From: Phoronis australis
Taxonomy: Eukaryota; Phoronida; Phoronidae
NCBI GenBank assembly: GCA_002633005.1
Contig: NMRA01000786.1
Span: 82,981-145,652, forward strand
DNA: 62,672 bases
Direction: 5' to 3'
The notes under the pieces: generated by a model
Told to the model about the DNA's origin: nothing
The model's database searches: none
The model's input: only the letters and a program-made list of their open reading frames with translations
Position numbers and translations under genes: made by a program
Part shown: positions 13,104 to 26,345 of the stretch, in pieces
Position numbering within the stretch: position 1 is the stretch's first letter
How the letters are laid out: every line of letters starts with the position of its first letter

Positions 13104-13570
13104 AAAAGAAATCCCCTCTCGTAGGTGTCGTGAGTACAAATGTGTTAAGTTTAGACATTTTTCGCCGTTTCAAAATGAGAGCGACGGGTGACCGTGTTCA
13201 AGCACACATATGTACATTTTTGCCGTAAAGCGAAATTCCTGATGAAAATTGGACGAAAAATGACTGTAATTTCAAGAGTTAACAATTTTTGACTGAAGTA
13301 ATGGCGAAAATCCGGAAGAAAGTTGGGTGAAAAATGACGCTAAAATTATTGAACATTTACCGAAACTTTTTGCTTCAAAATTCCATATATTTTCCACGAG
13401 AATTATCGTGAACTTTTTAAGACCACCACATTACGATCAATGCTGAACGGCGGCTCGACCGCGACATAGTTATTTGGTGGTTATACCATCCACAAACACG
13501 CATGTGTTACAAGTTCTGTGTCCGTGTTCGTTAAAACGAATTGTAGAAAGAGTATATCGGAGCGATCGAA

Positions 13571-13815
13571 CGTTACGCAGTTATTCGCTTCAACCAAAAC
13601 AGAATTGTGTGCAGTTACGCTCTAAAAGGGTGTCCAGTACGCACTGCTAATGCTCCAGCACGTACATTTACTTGCTTCAACCACACTCGTCAGCCTTGCG
13701 CTACACTCCCATCAAACACAAACTATGATAGAGAGCAGTTACGCTTTTCGAGGTTTCCAGAACATCCTGCTAACGTTCCACCTCGTGCAGTTATATGCTT
13801 CAACCACATTCGACT
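13571..13815 (+). repeat. Degenerate repeats around GCTTCAACCA
   Basis: The block GTTAYNCGCTTCAACCA, or a close variant, appears near 13575, 13660 and 13785. Similar flanks (GCAGTTACGCT twice, and CTGCTAATGCTCCA or CTGCTAACGTTCCA) suggest a decayed tandem duplication of about 100-120 bp. No coding potential was recognised. Confidence 0.4.
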
Positions 13816-14494
13816 TGTATAGACCTAATTTACGCCGACAGGAGGCGCGTTCCAAAACGAGGCTCGTTACGATAGCTTTGTTGACTTATGGAGGCACTGA
13901 ACAGTTCTCATAGGGGTTTGTCTATCAGAACACACGTCAATGGACTCTTCACCCTTTCTTCACTCTGTCAAAAATTGCATGCAAATGAAGAAAAGTTTGG
14001 AGTCACTTCACATCACAAGTCCTACAGATGAGCACAGAAACTTTGTTCTCTCTTGCATTTTTTACCCTTTCACTCACAATGGAAACCAAGCTAGACTAAG
14101 AAAAAGAAGGGCAAAAAATGCAAAATCCCACTTTTCACCCCAAAACCACCACTTCTCTGCCGATTATCAACTAAAGCTAACATTAGATTCCAAAAGCAAA
14201 TCTCCTACCAATTCCAAAAATGTGGTCCACAAGTACTGTCAACCAATTAATTTTTTTGCAAATCTGGCTTGTTTGAGGGCTACCTGAAATCGCGGCCAAT
14301 TTCTCAGTTGCTACACAGCAATGCACAATTGCAACAGGGGGCCACCATCTTGAAGAAGAGTGCAGCTACAGCACAGAAAGTGGCCTTTTTTAATTCTCAG
14401 CATGTTCACAAATACAAACAATCCACATTCACTTGGCCTACATACAATACCTAACTAAAAATGCCCCCAAGCCTGGCCCATCCCTAGATTTTAA

Positions 14495-15145
14495 TGGTTC
14501 CCTGCGTGCCGCTAGGTGGGGCCGTAGCCGCGCCATCACGCAGGTATCACTTAATTTACCCTCCATCACAGTGCTAAACCACTTTGCGGTATAGGTGGCG
14601 CTGTGTCAGAGGGTATCACTTAATTTTCCTAGGGAATTTTTTTACACCGGCGTTTTTTATTGGCTAGTCGAATTCTCAAGAGGCAGCGCTTTACGCAAAC
14701 AAACTGGCATGACTGGTGGACTGAAGTGTAAATGTGGTCTGTTGTGCAGACAAATCAGTGCTTAAAATTTATGTTCAGAAAATGTGAAGCCTAGAAATTC
14801 TGATTGCGCCTTTTCGGAATGCATCTTTCTACTGCCGATGACTTTTGTTTACGATAGTGTCCTGTATTCATACAGTATGAATAACAAACCGGTTAAATCG
14901 GCCACATGTGTTTATTGTACATGTATGTGCTTCAAGCACGCGGCTATTAAACATCATTGCAGAGACGAAATAGTGGATGCAACGCCACTTGCATGACAAG
15001 GCTAAAAATCGTTCAAAGTCCGCCATTTTTTCACGTGCTGTAAAGCTAACCAATGACTGCCTAGGTTACATCGCCGGACCAATGTTAAAGCGCGTGCCAC
15101 TGCGTGATACCTGCGTGCTAGCTGGGATAAGCACGCAGGGAACCA
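14495..15145. mobile_element. 651-bp foldback/MITE element
   Basis: It begins TGGTTCCCTGCGTGC and ends with the exact 15-base reverse complement. A second exact inverted pair lies inside: CACGCAGGTATCAC at 14537-14550 against its complement at 15103-15116. The interior has two copies of TATCACTTAATTT 74 bases apart and no coding region. No clear target duplication was found. Confidence 0.65.
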
Positions 15146-18100
15146 GCGATATCGGCATTCCGCGTTGCTCAAACGTCTAGAAAAAAATACGTACACTCAA
15201 CAGCCTGTTTTACAATACCTAAAGAAGTTGAGATTTGGAAGCGTTGTTTCGTTGCCATACACCGCAACGAAGGAAAATGTGTCCGTGTAAAATTTATAAA
15301 TGTTTTCGAAAAGTTAGATCATATTTTGTCGCATCTCGGTTGCCGAGCATCATAGCAACGACCGTGCATCTCCGGCCAGCCAGGCTGTTTTTTTTTTCAT
15401 AACTACGGGTTGAAACGTGATGGACAAACAGGACAGGGCGCTCATCCCTCGATTTTGGGGCCGAGTATCGGCCCTATTTCCCTCCCAAAAATATTGAAAA
15501 TTAACGCGATATTCTCGGGCCCCTCACGAGGCCTTAAAATAACCTAGTGAATGAAAATTTCTCTCCGAAGTTCAAATCACATGTAAACACACAGGTGACG
15601 TTTGAAAGAGCACAAAATGCTACTTGAGACAAAGCCTGTGAGAGCTTGCAACAGGGCGTGGGTGCTATTGATGGCTATCGGGAGGTATGTAGATTTTTCC
15701 CTCACTCGGCCAAAAATTCCCCTCTCAGAAGGCACAGACACCTTTTCCCTCGGATGAATGAGGCCCCTGAAGAAACATGATAACTATGCTTGCTGTGTCC
15801 AGTTTTCTGAAATTGATCCCTAAAACGAAGCTATGCTTTGGACGAACGAATTAGGTGTTTTAATTTTAAAATTCCGCTTCGTCCAGATTGATATTTGAAA
15901 CCTAACACATGAAATAGACGTAAGAATTGAAGGTCAAATAATTCTGATTTTCAATTACGAGACTGTTTTTTATTTTAATAAAACATATTTAATAACATTA
16001 ATTGTTCTTTCTGATCAACTGTTAGCCCCGGTAGTCCCTACCTCACCAGGGCCTAGGCTATGCTTGATGTTAACATTCTTAATCAACAAAATTTAATTAA
16101 AGCAGATGTGACTAATTGCACATGACAGCAAAATGCGATGAGCCACCACTATCGAATATATCTTCAACTCTTCAACAGTAAGAGCAGATGATCTGGTTCG
16201 TGTAGAAAGCATTTTTATCAACAATTTACAAGAAAATACGTACATGTAACCCTGCATTCAGCATAACACCTATCCGGAACTCTACGATCGCCGCAATTTG
16301 GTCATATTTACTTTTCATGTTTCGAACCTAGTTTTCCGTAAAAAATTACACTGACACCTTTTCGCCAGACAACTCTTTGGGTATTGACATATTCTCTTTA
16401 ATATATTTTTCTACATCTTTGTGGTTAGTTACCGACACTTTGCCATAAGAAGTGGTCTAGGAAGCGTTGTTTTAAAAGCATTTTGAGACCTACATCGGTG
16501 GGTAATGTGTGTTTCGCTGAAAACCCCGTTACACTCGGTGACAATGTCGTTTGCTTAGATTTTAGTTTTGACATCAAGTCAGGAAATAAGGCGTCCTTGT
16601 TATTTACTTTTAAGTTGGCCACTATTACCTGCCGGTGTAGGCTGAATACGAATTTAACTGCTGATAATTGATTCAAAAAATGTATGGTTCACGAGAGCTG
16701 GAAAACTTCGTAAAAATACTCTAAACAAACTGAGTATTCAATAGGCATCTTGGCTGTTTTATGGGGGCATACAAGGCATACTGGACTGCAGGCAGGAATT
16801 TCATGTCTTGCTGATTTGGAACCCCTACCCCTCTTGCCTCCAGTTTCATTTACCACAACCCATCTCAATTCGCTACAAATTTCAGATACCATCAGGCACG
16901 GATGCTGGGGCTCCTGTGAATCAGTCCCAAATAATAGCAAATCCACTGTTCCCTAAAAGTATTGCATATTTGTAAGTTTTCTGCGTTGAATTCTTAATAT
17001 CATTGAAAGCAAGTACATGTGTAGGGATCTTTTCATGCAACGCCCCTAATTTAAGACTAAGTGTTTAAATATTTTGACTGAATTAAGGGCTCAGTTATTA
17101 GTTACATTATTAAAAAACGTCATAAGTCAAACCAGGAGGTCGTAATAAAGATAGAATGACAAAAAAATATAAAAACTGTGATTAAGAACGAAAAATATGC
17201 ATGAGCAACTCAGTTGAAAACAGGAAAACCCAGGGTGGGGGGTCAATGGGCTCCGGACCCCCAATTTTTCCTTGATTTTAAGTGATATCAATGCTAGAAT
17301 TGTCGACTTGGGCTACCTTTCTTAAAAAAAATTTTGATCCGATCCCCTTCATTAAAAATCTTGGATCTATCCCTGTTGAGTCGATGTTTGGGACTGTTTC
17401 ATGTAGCTTGGGCACAGACCTCCCTTCTTGAATCTAGAATGTTGTGAATTTTCGAAAGAAAGACCTGGACCCGTGTTTGGATGGCGTAAAAGGGCAGTTC
17501 TTGGACGTCGACGTAGGAAATATGTGATGAATGGGGGGAGGAGAGACTATTAATTTTTCAATTGTATTTTATAACAAAGTTTTTGCATTGAAAGTTTTAA
17601 TTAATTGTTAATTAATTTATATCAACACATGGAATGTAACATTTTGGTTGAGGGGCGCCCATCATTTTTGTTCCTGCCTCTTCTTCAACAGATCTGCCTT
17701 ACGTTTACTACATCCCTAATCTCCTGGACAAAATCCTACAGGTTCTGTACCTGCGCACCCTCCGATAATCTGCGTTCACCTGCTCACCTCTAATTATTGA
17801 GTCACCTACTTGCTTATGACGTATTTCTCGTAATTTATATTACCGTTGCTGCTCAAATTTTTGCTTGATTTACTCTATATTTTGCCAGAGTGTGTTTTCC
17901 ATTGCACTGCTCCTGGTTTTTGTTTTCAAACAAAGACACTTCACTGACAGTTTTGAATTTGACAGACTAAAATCGGCCATAGTCAACGAATGGGACTATT
18001 CGGAAAATCTACAATAACTAGAGGGCGCGCGTGTACAACTGGTGATAGATTAACAGCCTCGATTTCGTGAGCCCTTTAAATACAACGTACATGGTGAAAT

Positions 18101-20873
18101 GGCTTGCAGCCGTGCCAACTGAATCTGAGATTGTGTGAAAAGGGTGCTTCTATGATAGGAAGTTAGCACGATCTTATACAAAGGTAAGGTTTGTGATTAT
18201 TTTAACGATTATTCCATGCTTATTCTACACATGCCTGTTAACTGAGGTACTCACCGATGTCGACTTCGCGGCAGTCGCCAGTCGGGTTAATCTTTGTTTG
18301 TTGTGATATGTGATACGATACTTGACGTAGCAATCGGGATCTTTTCGTACATAAAGCATTATTATTGTTCGGAATGATTTCTAACAGTTTATCAGTGACA
18401 GTTACATCAATCAATGCTGAATGTTTATGCTGTCAACTCGATACAGGTTAATGAGTAAAGATTACAATCCAAGCCCAAAGCGGGGTACATGACAAATATC
18501 CATTGCATTAGACTACATGTATTTCTTTACTCCCTATCATATGTCTTCTGGAAATCTATTACAGGTTGAAATGGAAATCTATCACGTCTGTTTTCACGTA
18601 ACCTTTGGTTTTTAGGTTTGAGGGCTTGTACCGTGCAGAGGAGATATGCATCGCTTCTGCACCGTCCCTGAATTGACAAAAATTGTTTTTTAGCATTTGA
18701 CTGCAGCTAATTAACAAACAAGATCTTCCCATCCAGTGCAGATTTTTTGTCAAAGCCTAATTTCAATATTGGAGGCAACGAACAAAGCCTTTGAAAGGGA
18801 ATAGCTATTTTTAAAGAAAGGTATGTAAGTCATTTTGTTAATTTTCTTATTCAGGTACTTAGCAGGGGATTGGCATGGGGGGTTGGGGTTGTAATATTTG
18901 GTACAACTGAATGTGTGGAAATAACAGGTACATTGCAATACATGTTTGGGGAAAAGAGCATGGTGAGGTAATTCTTAACCTTCATGAAGTCCCTTCAAGG
19001 TGATATCTTGAAACTGTTTAGCTACTTGTATCAATTGTAAACCCATGAAAATATATTCCATTTTCTGAATTCACAGTGACTGAATAGTCTTAACTCATGC
19101 CTTGAAATGTTGCAAGTTGTTATAAATTCAAGTGACTGCCATTTTTGTGAAAATTGCATTTTTGATGGTGCCTTACGACTTGTAATTACTCCTAAACAAC
19201 AGAAAGATTAATCATCATTTTTAAATGACCCAAGTCTTCATATCTTCTGTTAGAAGAAAAATTAAGTCTGATAAACGGTTCCCTCAATCTTAGACTAGAA
19301 GTATTCCTGACAGACCCATGAACCTGTAATCGGAGTTTAAAATTGCTGAAAGTATCAAAATTAAAAAGGCTTGAAAATGGGTAACAAAGGTTTGAAGTTG
19401 TCTCAAAAAGCTTGTATATTTTGTAGACAAGTGATGCGTTTAAAGAATTGTTATGGCTACGAATAAAAAATAAAGACACAGTTTTAAGCAATACTTATTA
19501 TATACACCCTTGGTTTCTGAAAATAGCAATTATTTTATTTTATGTGAAACTGTAGAGCAGTCACCATATATTTTTGAACAACAGGAATAACGTTTTAGAC
19601 CCAATCTGGAGTACTTAATTATTCACATTTCAATATTTATTCCAGGTTCAGTGATATTTTAAAGCCACTTCAAGCTGTATCATAGACAAGTTTTGTTACT
19701 CCGTTCTCTTCCCACAACACTTCCACACACCAGCAGCGCTGCATGGCACAAGGTACAAGTCAGTGGCCCTGGTGAAATGTGAATCGCAGTACTAAGTTAC
19801 CATAAGACAATGTGCCAGTGGACTGTCTGTGTATTCAGTCGAACTACATGTATATCTGACTGCTACACAAGTAAGCCTTGTTGGTGAGGATGCCCTTTCA
19901 AGGCAATGACTCTTGTGTGGACAATAGCTTATTTCCTTTCCTGGAAGAAAGATGAGGGACTGAAGCTAAAGAAGACCTAGCGACACTCTAGTATACTTCA
20001 AGGGTCTGATTTTGGGCTCAAAACGATTCAAGTGATATGCTGCTGTGTTTACCTTCAAGGGTCTAATTGTGGATGTTACTGAGGCTGAATGAGGTTACAT
20101 GAAAGAAAGCCACGTGTCGAAACTGGACCTTTTTTACAAGCGCTTCTATAGGCTATTGAAACTAGATCCCAGTGAAATGAAGGCCAGAAGCTGAGTGACA
20201 TTAAATTTTTCTTTCAGAAGAAAGGCTTTATACTATTGGTAAAAACTTTTCAATTTGGTACACATTATGGGGAAATGACATTCAGTGACTGCATCGATTG
20301 CCTTATTGTTTGTTTTCAATTGAGCTAGCTGGATAAAAATTGTGGTATATCAATGCGTGTTGTGGCCGATAAATGGCGCGCACGTGGTAATAAGTAAAAC
20401 AACACACGAATACTTTGACAATAGAATACGTCTATTAATTTGCAGCGTTGTGATTTACAAATTAAAGATTACAATAAGTTGTGAGACTGACGACTAACTG
20501 ATTGAGACAAGATATCGCTACTGGAAAAACTACTAATCAACAGTGCCACTGGTTACCTGTAGCTACCGCACACATTAACACAAAACAAGTCACAACAGAA
20601 CTAACCCTCCAGAACAATCACTAGCCGGTTCAAATTGACTAACAGGCTGAGACCAACGCCCGTGATAAATGTCTATACCTCAGTTGTTCTTTTTTCCCTT
20701 GACTCTTTGGTCACAGAAGTTTTTCGTCTGGCCCCGGCTTCGTCTTAGAAGTTTGAAGTTGTCTTCCAGCTCTGGAGTCGTGCCCCGAAGTGTGAAGTTT
20801 TGACCTAAGGTGGATCCAGTCTGCCCTGGTCTCGAGAGCCAGTGCTTTAAATACTAAACTAAGTGGCATCACG
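15146..20873. other. Non-coding stretch, no supported gene
   Basis: Short ORFs only, none with a recognisable domain or convincing paired splice sites. Composition is AT-rich and no transposon boundary is clear. A GC-rich block near 17230-17400 (GGGGTCAATGGGCTCC to GGATCTATCCCTG) resembles the decayed foldback repeats elsewhere in the window but is too diverged to assign. Confidence 0.55.
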
Positions 20874-20984
20874 GATGGACCCACTCTGTATGTACATATA
20901 TGTCCATCTCTCTATGACGAGCTGAATATAATGAGCTAACTGACCACGCGATGGACCCACTCTGCATGTACATATATGTCCATC
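20874..20984 (+). repeat. Two near-identical 35-bp repeats
   Basis: The 35-base block starting GATGGACCCACTCTG at 20874-20908 recurs at 20950-20984 with a single T/C difference. Each copy starts with GATGGAC and ends with GTCCATC, so it is also a short inverted repeat around TGTACATATATG. Confidence 0.8.
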
Positions 20985-22050
20985 ACCCAATAACTCAAAA
21001 TTCTAGCATACATTGTAGCTGCCACTATTCCTGTATTATTGTATAACTGCCTCTATTCCTGGGTTTTCAACATCAGAGTACTATTCCTGGATTTAACTAC
21101 CTCAGAGATAGCATATCCCCTGAAATTTATTGCACATGGAGGGCATAGCCTTGTTATATTACAGAATCTGCTGTGCACAAGATTCGAAAATAAACAATTA
21201 TCAGTGTATTTAAAAACAAATGGCAAACTGAAAAAGCACAGAAAGAAACAACATTGCGACGGCGTCCATAATCAGGCATATCAAGTGCTAATATCTGAAT
21301 TACATGTATGTTCAATTCTCTCAGGTTGTTGCTGAAGGATTGCTTTTCACTTTGTCCAAAGGTAAAATAAATGGTCGGGCGGTTGGTTTCAGTTGTTTTT
21401 GCTCACCTGTAACATAATAGTCGGAGAAATATTAGCAAATTGTAAAGGAAAAGACAAGACAAAACTACTTTTGTAAGGCAGAACGTACTTGACGTTTCAG
21501 CTTCATGTTTATGTGTAGAAACTAATAACCTTTGTACCCAAGTCTTATTTAATATCTGAATTAAAATATGTGAAACAGGCTAAAAGTGATTTAACAATGT
21601 GTATTTTTCATGACACTTAAAATTTGATCTCAACAAGTAAAGTTCATTCTAGGTGTCAATTTTTCTTCCAATACAATGTTACGACAGTTACTGAATTAAG
21701 GCTTATTCATGTTGATTCGATAACTGATCTGGTAGTCCTGGGGGGGTGGAGTCAGCGATAAAATAAGGAAACTCACACATCTAGAGAATTTTATTGGAAA
21801 CAGCATAGTTTTGAAGAGAAACTGCTGTGCAAAAGTCACCCTTGACTTCTGTGCATCACGTACCATACACCTCTTATTTTGGGAGCACTCCACCCAGGAC
21901 AATATGAATATGTGCTGCTAGCCTACCCGGCATCGGGTGAGTTTCCTACAAGAAACACTAGTTCCACTCAATAAACCTGTTATTCAGTGGGGTAACCGGT
22001 GGGGATAACATCACCAAACGATGTTGATAGAAACTTGATTGCTAAAAACT

Positions 22051-22215
22051 TACCAAGTAATGTTGTGTAGTCTCCGAATGGAACTCCATAGTCATAGAGC
22101 ACACACGGGGCTTCAGCATCCACACACTTTTTGTCAGTTAGTTGACCCTTTTGACCGCAATTGTCCACGAATATAGTAACCTTAGGTCTTTTGGGAATTT
22201 GTGGCCACCTGTCAA
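22051..22215 (-). CDS. Candidate exon of an unrecognised gene
   Basis: A minus-strand open stretch reads WPQIPKRPKVTIFVDNCG at its start and PFGDYTTLL at its end, then meets a strong donor (G|GTAAGT). A possible acceptor (TTGACAG) lies at its upstream end. Amino-acid composition looks protein-like and Cys residues are spaced regularly, but I recognise no family and found no partner exon. The ORF has no ATG start. It lies on the GGGAGCGGG side of the 22387-22420 module, the same side as the 28457 gene relative to its copy. Chance is a real alternative. Confidence 0.3.
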
Positions 22216-22386
22216 AGACTTGCACCAGGGAAATTAGCAGTAATAAGGCTTAGTGCGACGACGTATTTTGATAATAATTCCATCTTTTATTAGTTGTTTA
22301 CATGCAGACAGCCACGCATGCGCAATTCAATCACCACAGTGCTCAGCGACACCGCGAGGAGAATTCTCCGAATAGCCCCATTGCGT

Positions 22387-22420
22387 GGGAGCGGGACAAT
22401 GTCAACGAGCCAATCCAGGT
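22387..22420 (+). promoter_or_regulatory. 34-bp module with inverted CCAAT, copy 1
   Basis: Thirty-four bases starting GGGAGCGGGACAATG and ending GCCAATCCAGGT are identical to the reverse complement of 28044-28077. The block contains a CCAAT box. A GCATGCGCA motif resembling an NRF-1 site lies about 70 bases upstream, and a similar motif lies beside the other copy. A promoter role is inferred. Confidence 0.55.
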
Positions 22421-22563
22421 ATGCAGCAAGGACATCTGTTGTCGAAAATCATGATTCTATTTTTGGAGTGCAGGGATTCCCAAACACTCTTCTACAAAGA
22501 AGATACGAAAGACAAAAGCGCGCGGCTACCAAAATTTGATCAGCTGGACGTTAAGACTTATTT

Positions 22564-23540
22564 NNNNNNNNNNNNNNNNNNNNNNNNNNNNNNNNNNNNN
22601 NNNNNNNNNNNNNNNNNNNNNNNNNNNNNNNNNNNNNNNNNNNNNNNNNNNNNNNNNNNNNNNNNNNNNNNNNNNNNNNNNNNNNNNNNNNNNNNNNNNN
22701 NNNNNNNNNNNNNNNNNNNNNNNNNNNNNNNNNNNNNNNNNNNNNNNNNNNNNNNNNNNNNNNNNNNNNNNNNNNNNNNNNNNNNNNNNNNNNNNNNNNN
22801 NNNNNNNNNNNNNNNNNNNNNNNNNNNNNNNNNNNNNNNNNNNNNNNNNNNNNNNNNNNNNNNNNNNNNNNNNNNNNNNNNNNNNNNNNNNNNNNNNNNN
22901 NNNNNNNNNNNNNNNNNNNNNNNNNNNNNNNNNNNNNNNNNNNNNNNNNNNNNNNNNNNNNNNNNNNNNNNNNNNNNNNNNNNNNNNNNNNNNNNNNNNN
23001 NNNNNNNNNNNNNNNNNNNNNNNNNNNNNNNNNNNNNNNNNNNNNNNNNNNNNNNNNNNNNNNNNNNNNNNNNNNNNNNNNNNNNNNNNNNNNNNNNNNN
23101 NNNNNNNNNNNNNNNNNNNNNNNNNNNNNNNNNNNNNNNNNNNNNNNNNNNNNNNNNNNNNNNNNNNNNNNNNNNNNNNNNNNNNNNNNNNNNNNNNNNN
23201 NNNNNNNNNNNNNNNNNNNNNNNNNNNNNNNNNNNNNNNNNNNNNNNNNNNNNNNNNNNNNNNNNNNNNNNNNNNNNNNNNNNNNNNNNNNNNNNNNNNN
23301 NNNNNNNNNNNNNNNNNNNNNNNNNNNNNNNNNNNNNNNNNNNNNNNNNNNNNNNNNNNNNNNNNNNNNNNNNNNNNNNNNNNNNNNNNNNNNNNNNNNN
23401 NNNNNNNNNNNNNNNNNNNNNNNNNNNNNNNNNNNNNNNNNNNNNNNNNNNNNNNNNNNNNNNNNNNNNNNNNNNNNNNNNNNNNNNNNNNNNNNNNNNN
23501 NNNNNNNNNNNNNNNNNNNNNNNNNNNNNNNNNNNNNNNN
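22564..23540. other. Assembly gap (977 N)
   Basis: A run of undetermined bases. Two long apparent ORFs across it are artefacts of translating N. Confidence 1.
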
Positions 23541-25441
23541 TTGCTTTAGTCTGAAGTTTCTGATTTTAACTTAATATCATACCTAGCTTTGCTAATGGTA
23601 AAACAAATTCACTAGCTACATTTTCCATAGTCATCTTTTATCCAACTACCGTTTCGACCACAATACATATTATATCACTGAGAAAAGATGTCAGAGACAC
23701 TTCACAACGACTAACTAGGAGCAAGTATGTGTTGAAAAATATATATTTGTTGATATGCCAATATCAGAATAACATTCAGCTCATGTCATGGACAAGGTAA
23801 TGATTTCAATTGCAGGAGCGTCCCCTGCTGCTCATCACTTTCAAAATATTCTCACTAAAGAACCATGAATTTATTAGGTTTGCAAAAATGATCACACTTA
23901 ACCAATCTTGGGATATTGCCGGCATTGTAAGACGATGCTCAACACTTAGCTTGAAGCCAAGTCGCATTTGGCTACTTGCTGAAAATCCCAGGTCGCCAAA
24001 TGAAATCTGACGTCGTCCAAAACTGATGTTTGTCATCAGAATAGTTGGCTAAAAAGGTTATGCTATACTCCTTTACTGGGAACTTACGTCGCATACCCAG
24101 AATGTAGGTGATCATATACACTGTAGGCGCTAGTTTAACTCATCTTGCATGATTATCGCCAACTTCCACCTGTGTACTTCCTGATGTAATTTTAATGCAG
24201 TTTGACAAGTGCTAACTGCTGTCGGTGGTGGCAAATGCACCAATTTCATGAAATAAACAGAACAATTGTAAACAAAGGTATCAAATCTAAGAAAACTGCT
24301 GGTAACTTAAAATTTAGGAGTCAACACAAACTTTGAAACAAATTTCGAGGGAATTGTCTGACTTTGATACTCGCAGTGGTGACTTCATGGCGACTTGGGA
24401 TTTTTCCGAGGTGACCAAACACAATCTGTAGTTCACTAAATCAAGCACTGCAAGACATAATTGTCAGAGGTAATGTTAATGATGCTCTATACGTAATAAT
24501 CATAAAGCATTTTGGTTATGTAGGACCCTGTCAAAATGTCCAATTTTGTCCATCCTTGGGACATCTTACAAGATGCTGATTGGATTCACGTGAAACTTTC
24601 ACAGAATATACTTTATAAACTAATCCCCAACATGTCGTTAGAAATGTTTTTTAAAATGTTCCACATTTGCGTGAGGGCCTACCACAAAGAAGGAATAGCA
24701 TAAATTTCATGAATTTCTTACATTGCATAAAACAAAAATGAGACGGTAATTTAGCAAACTGTAACAGCATTTTTGAGATTTACCTTGAACATTATGTTAT
24801 ACAACACGAAGTAAAATTCTAAAGTTTTGTAAATATTTGACTTAATGTGCAGACTTGTCAATAAAGTACTACATAACCTTTAAGCACATCATATGGCAAA
24901 CGTCATCAATAAACAAGACTTACGAATTATACACCCTACTACATTTCAATAATTCTATTATAGACACCAGACTACTTTGTATGCCCATCCTCTGTTTTAG
25001 TATTTGTCACGACAAATGCTGGATATGAAGTGATGGCTGGTACACGAAAATGAAAACATGGCATCCTTGCAGAAGGCTCTATCGGTCCTGAGACAGCACA
25101 ATGAAGAATGGAATCCAAGATGTTTTGTGGTTGATGCATCTGAAATAGAAACTCCAGCAATTAAAACTGTGTAAATGTGTTTTCAGGTACTTACTTACTT
25201 TACACAGCAGTAATGACATTACTGAACTGGTAAATGTTTTGTAACAGCCTCAATTTAATGCCTATAGCATTCAACATTTTCCGTTAAACAGCTTGGTCAC
25301 AACGCACTGCTGTTCTCCGAATACAATATATAGATTTCACCGCCAATCTTAGGCATTGCATAAAACCCCATTAGGTTCAAAGTTACTAACTAAAAATTAA
25401 ACCACTTGCTGCTTTTTCCTCCCAATGTCAGAATTTTAATT

Positions 25442-25463
25442 CTTAGTAGTTAAAACTACTAAG
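25442..25463. repeat. Short hairpin (9-bp arms, 4-base loop)
   Basis: CTTAGTAGT-TAAA-ACTACTAAG is a perfect inverted repeat. Confidence 0.85.
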
Positions 25464-26261
25464 CTTGGGAGATATGAAATTTTGTTATTACTAGAAACCC
25501 TTCATGTTGCTTTTCAGATGAAATGACAACGTAGCGCACCATACAGGAGAAACAGTTCCCTTTAAAATCTGACTTATATTTGAAAATTTGCACTCGCATT
25601 ACCTAATTTGGACTCTTAAAAATGACCAAAAAAACTAACTAGGCGTTGGTGGGGGTGGTCCCAATTTTACTTTTTCTGTTCTTTTTTCAAGCATGTCACT
25701 TGTTACAGCCAGCGAATATACATGTTTGTTAGAGAGCACAGATTTAACATTCGTATGTGCAACAAGTCTTACTACAATTTCAAAGACCACTCTCGTTTAC
25801 AGTGATATCCTTTCTAAAGCTCTAGTAAGGTGAGTGAAAGACTAATTTCACAGCAAAAAGTCGATGAACAAAAAATTCATTTGTAACACCAAACATGGGT
25901 TGCAAAGCCCCTTGAACTACGTACTTGTTAACTTTCTCTATGTGAGGGCAGAGATCTTTCTTTGTGACTTTCACAGGGAAGAGGCCTGGTACGGCTGGGT
26001 ATCCTCCTACATTAACAGAGTGGTGGCACATCAGGACGAAATTCTTACTGCTTACTTCCGTTCGAGTAAGGCGACAACACTGAAAATGCCCATGGTCTTC
26101 ATGAATTTAAGTAAGCTTGTCCGCTGCATGAGGACTCATCCTTAAAATGATATCACAAAACAAAACCTTAAAGTTTCAAAATATAAAAGACAACCAGTTA
26201 AAATCATGATAGTCAATGGTTGCAGAATCAAAGACAAACTGTCATATGTGTCATGGGCGGC

Positions 26262-26345
26262 GCAGCCCCCCATCCCCCTTGTGGTACACCGTCCACAGAC
26301 CATGCCCCCCCCCCCCAGCCCCCTATGGTGCGCCGTCCATGTGTG
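26262..26345 (+). repeat. C-rich low-complexity tract
   Basis: Imperfect duplication of a GCAGCCCCC...TGGTRCRCCGTCCA unit containing a C homopolymer of about 14 bases (26305-26318). Likely slippage-prone sequence. Confidence 0.7.

Noticed and set aside
12602-13228. 208-codon plus-strand ORF
   Set aside because: It runs through the right TIR of the transposon and reads terminal repeat sequence; no domain and biased composition.
13940-14287. 115-codon plus-strand ORF
   Set aside because: Low-complexity Ser/Lys/His composition, no domain, no splice or start context.
22385-23554. 389- and 337-codon ORFs
   Set aside because: Almost entirely N from the assembly gap.
24972-25160. Minus-strand 62-codon ORF as a terminal exon
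   Set aside because: Protein-like in places but no acceptor, partner exon or recognised family.
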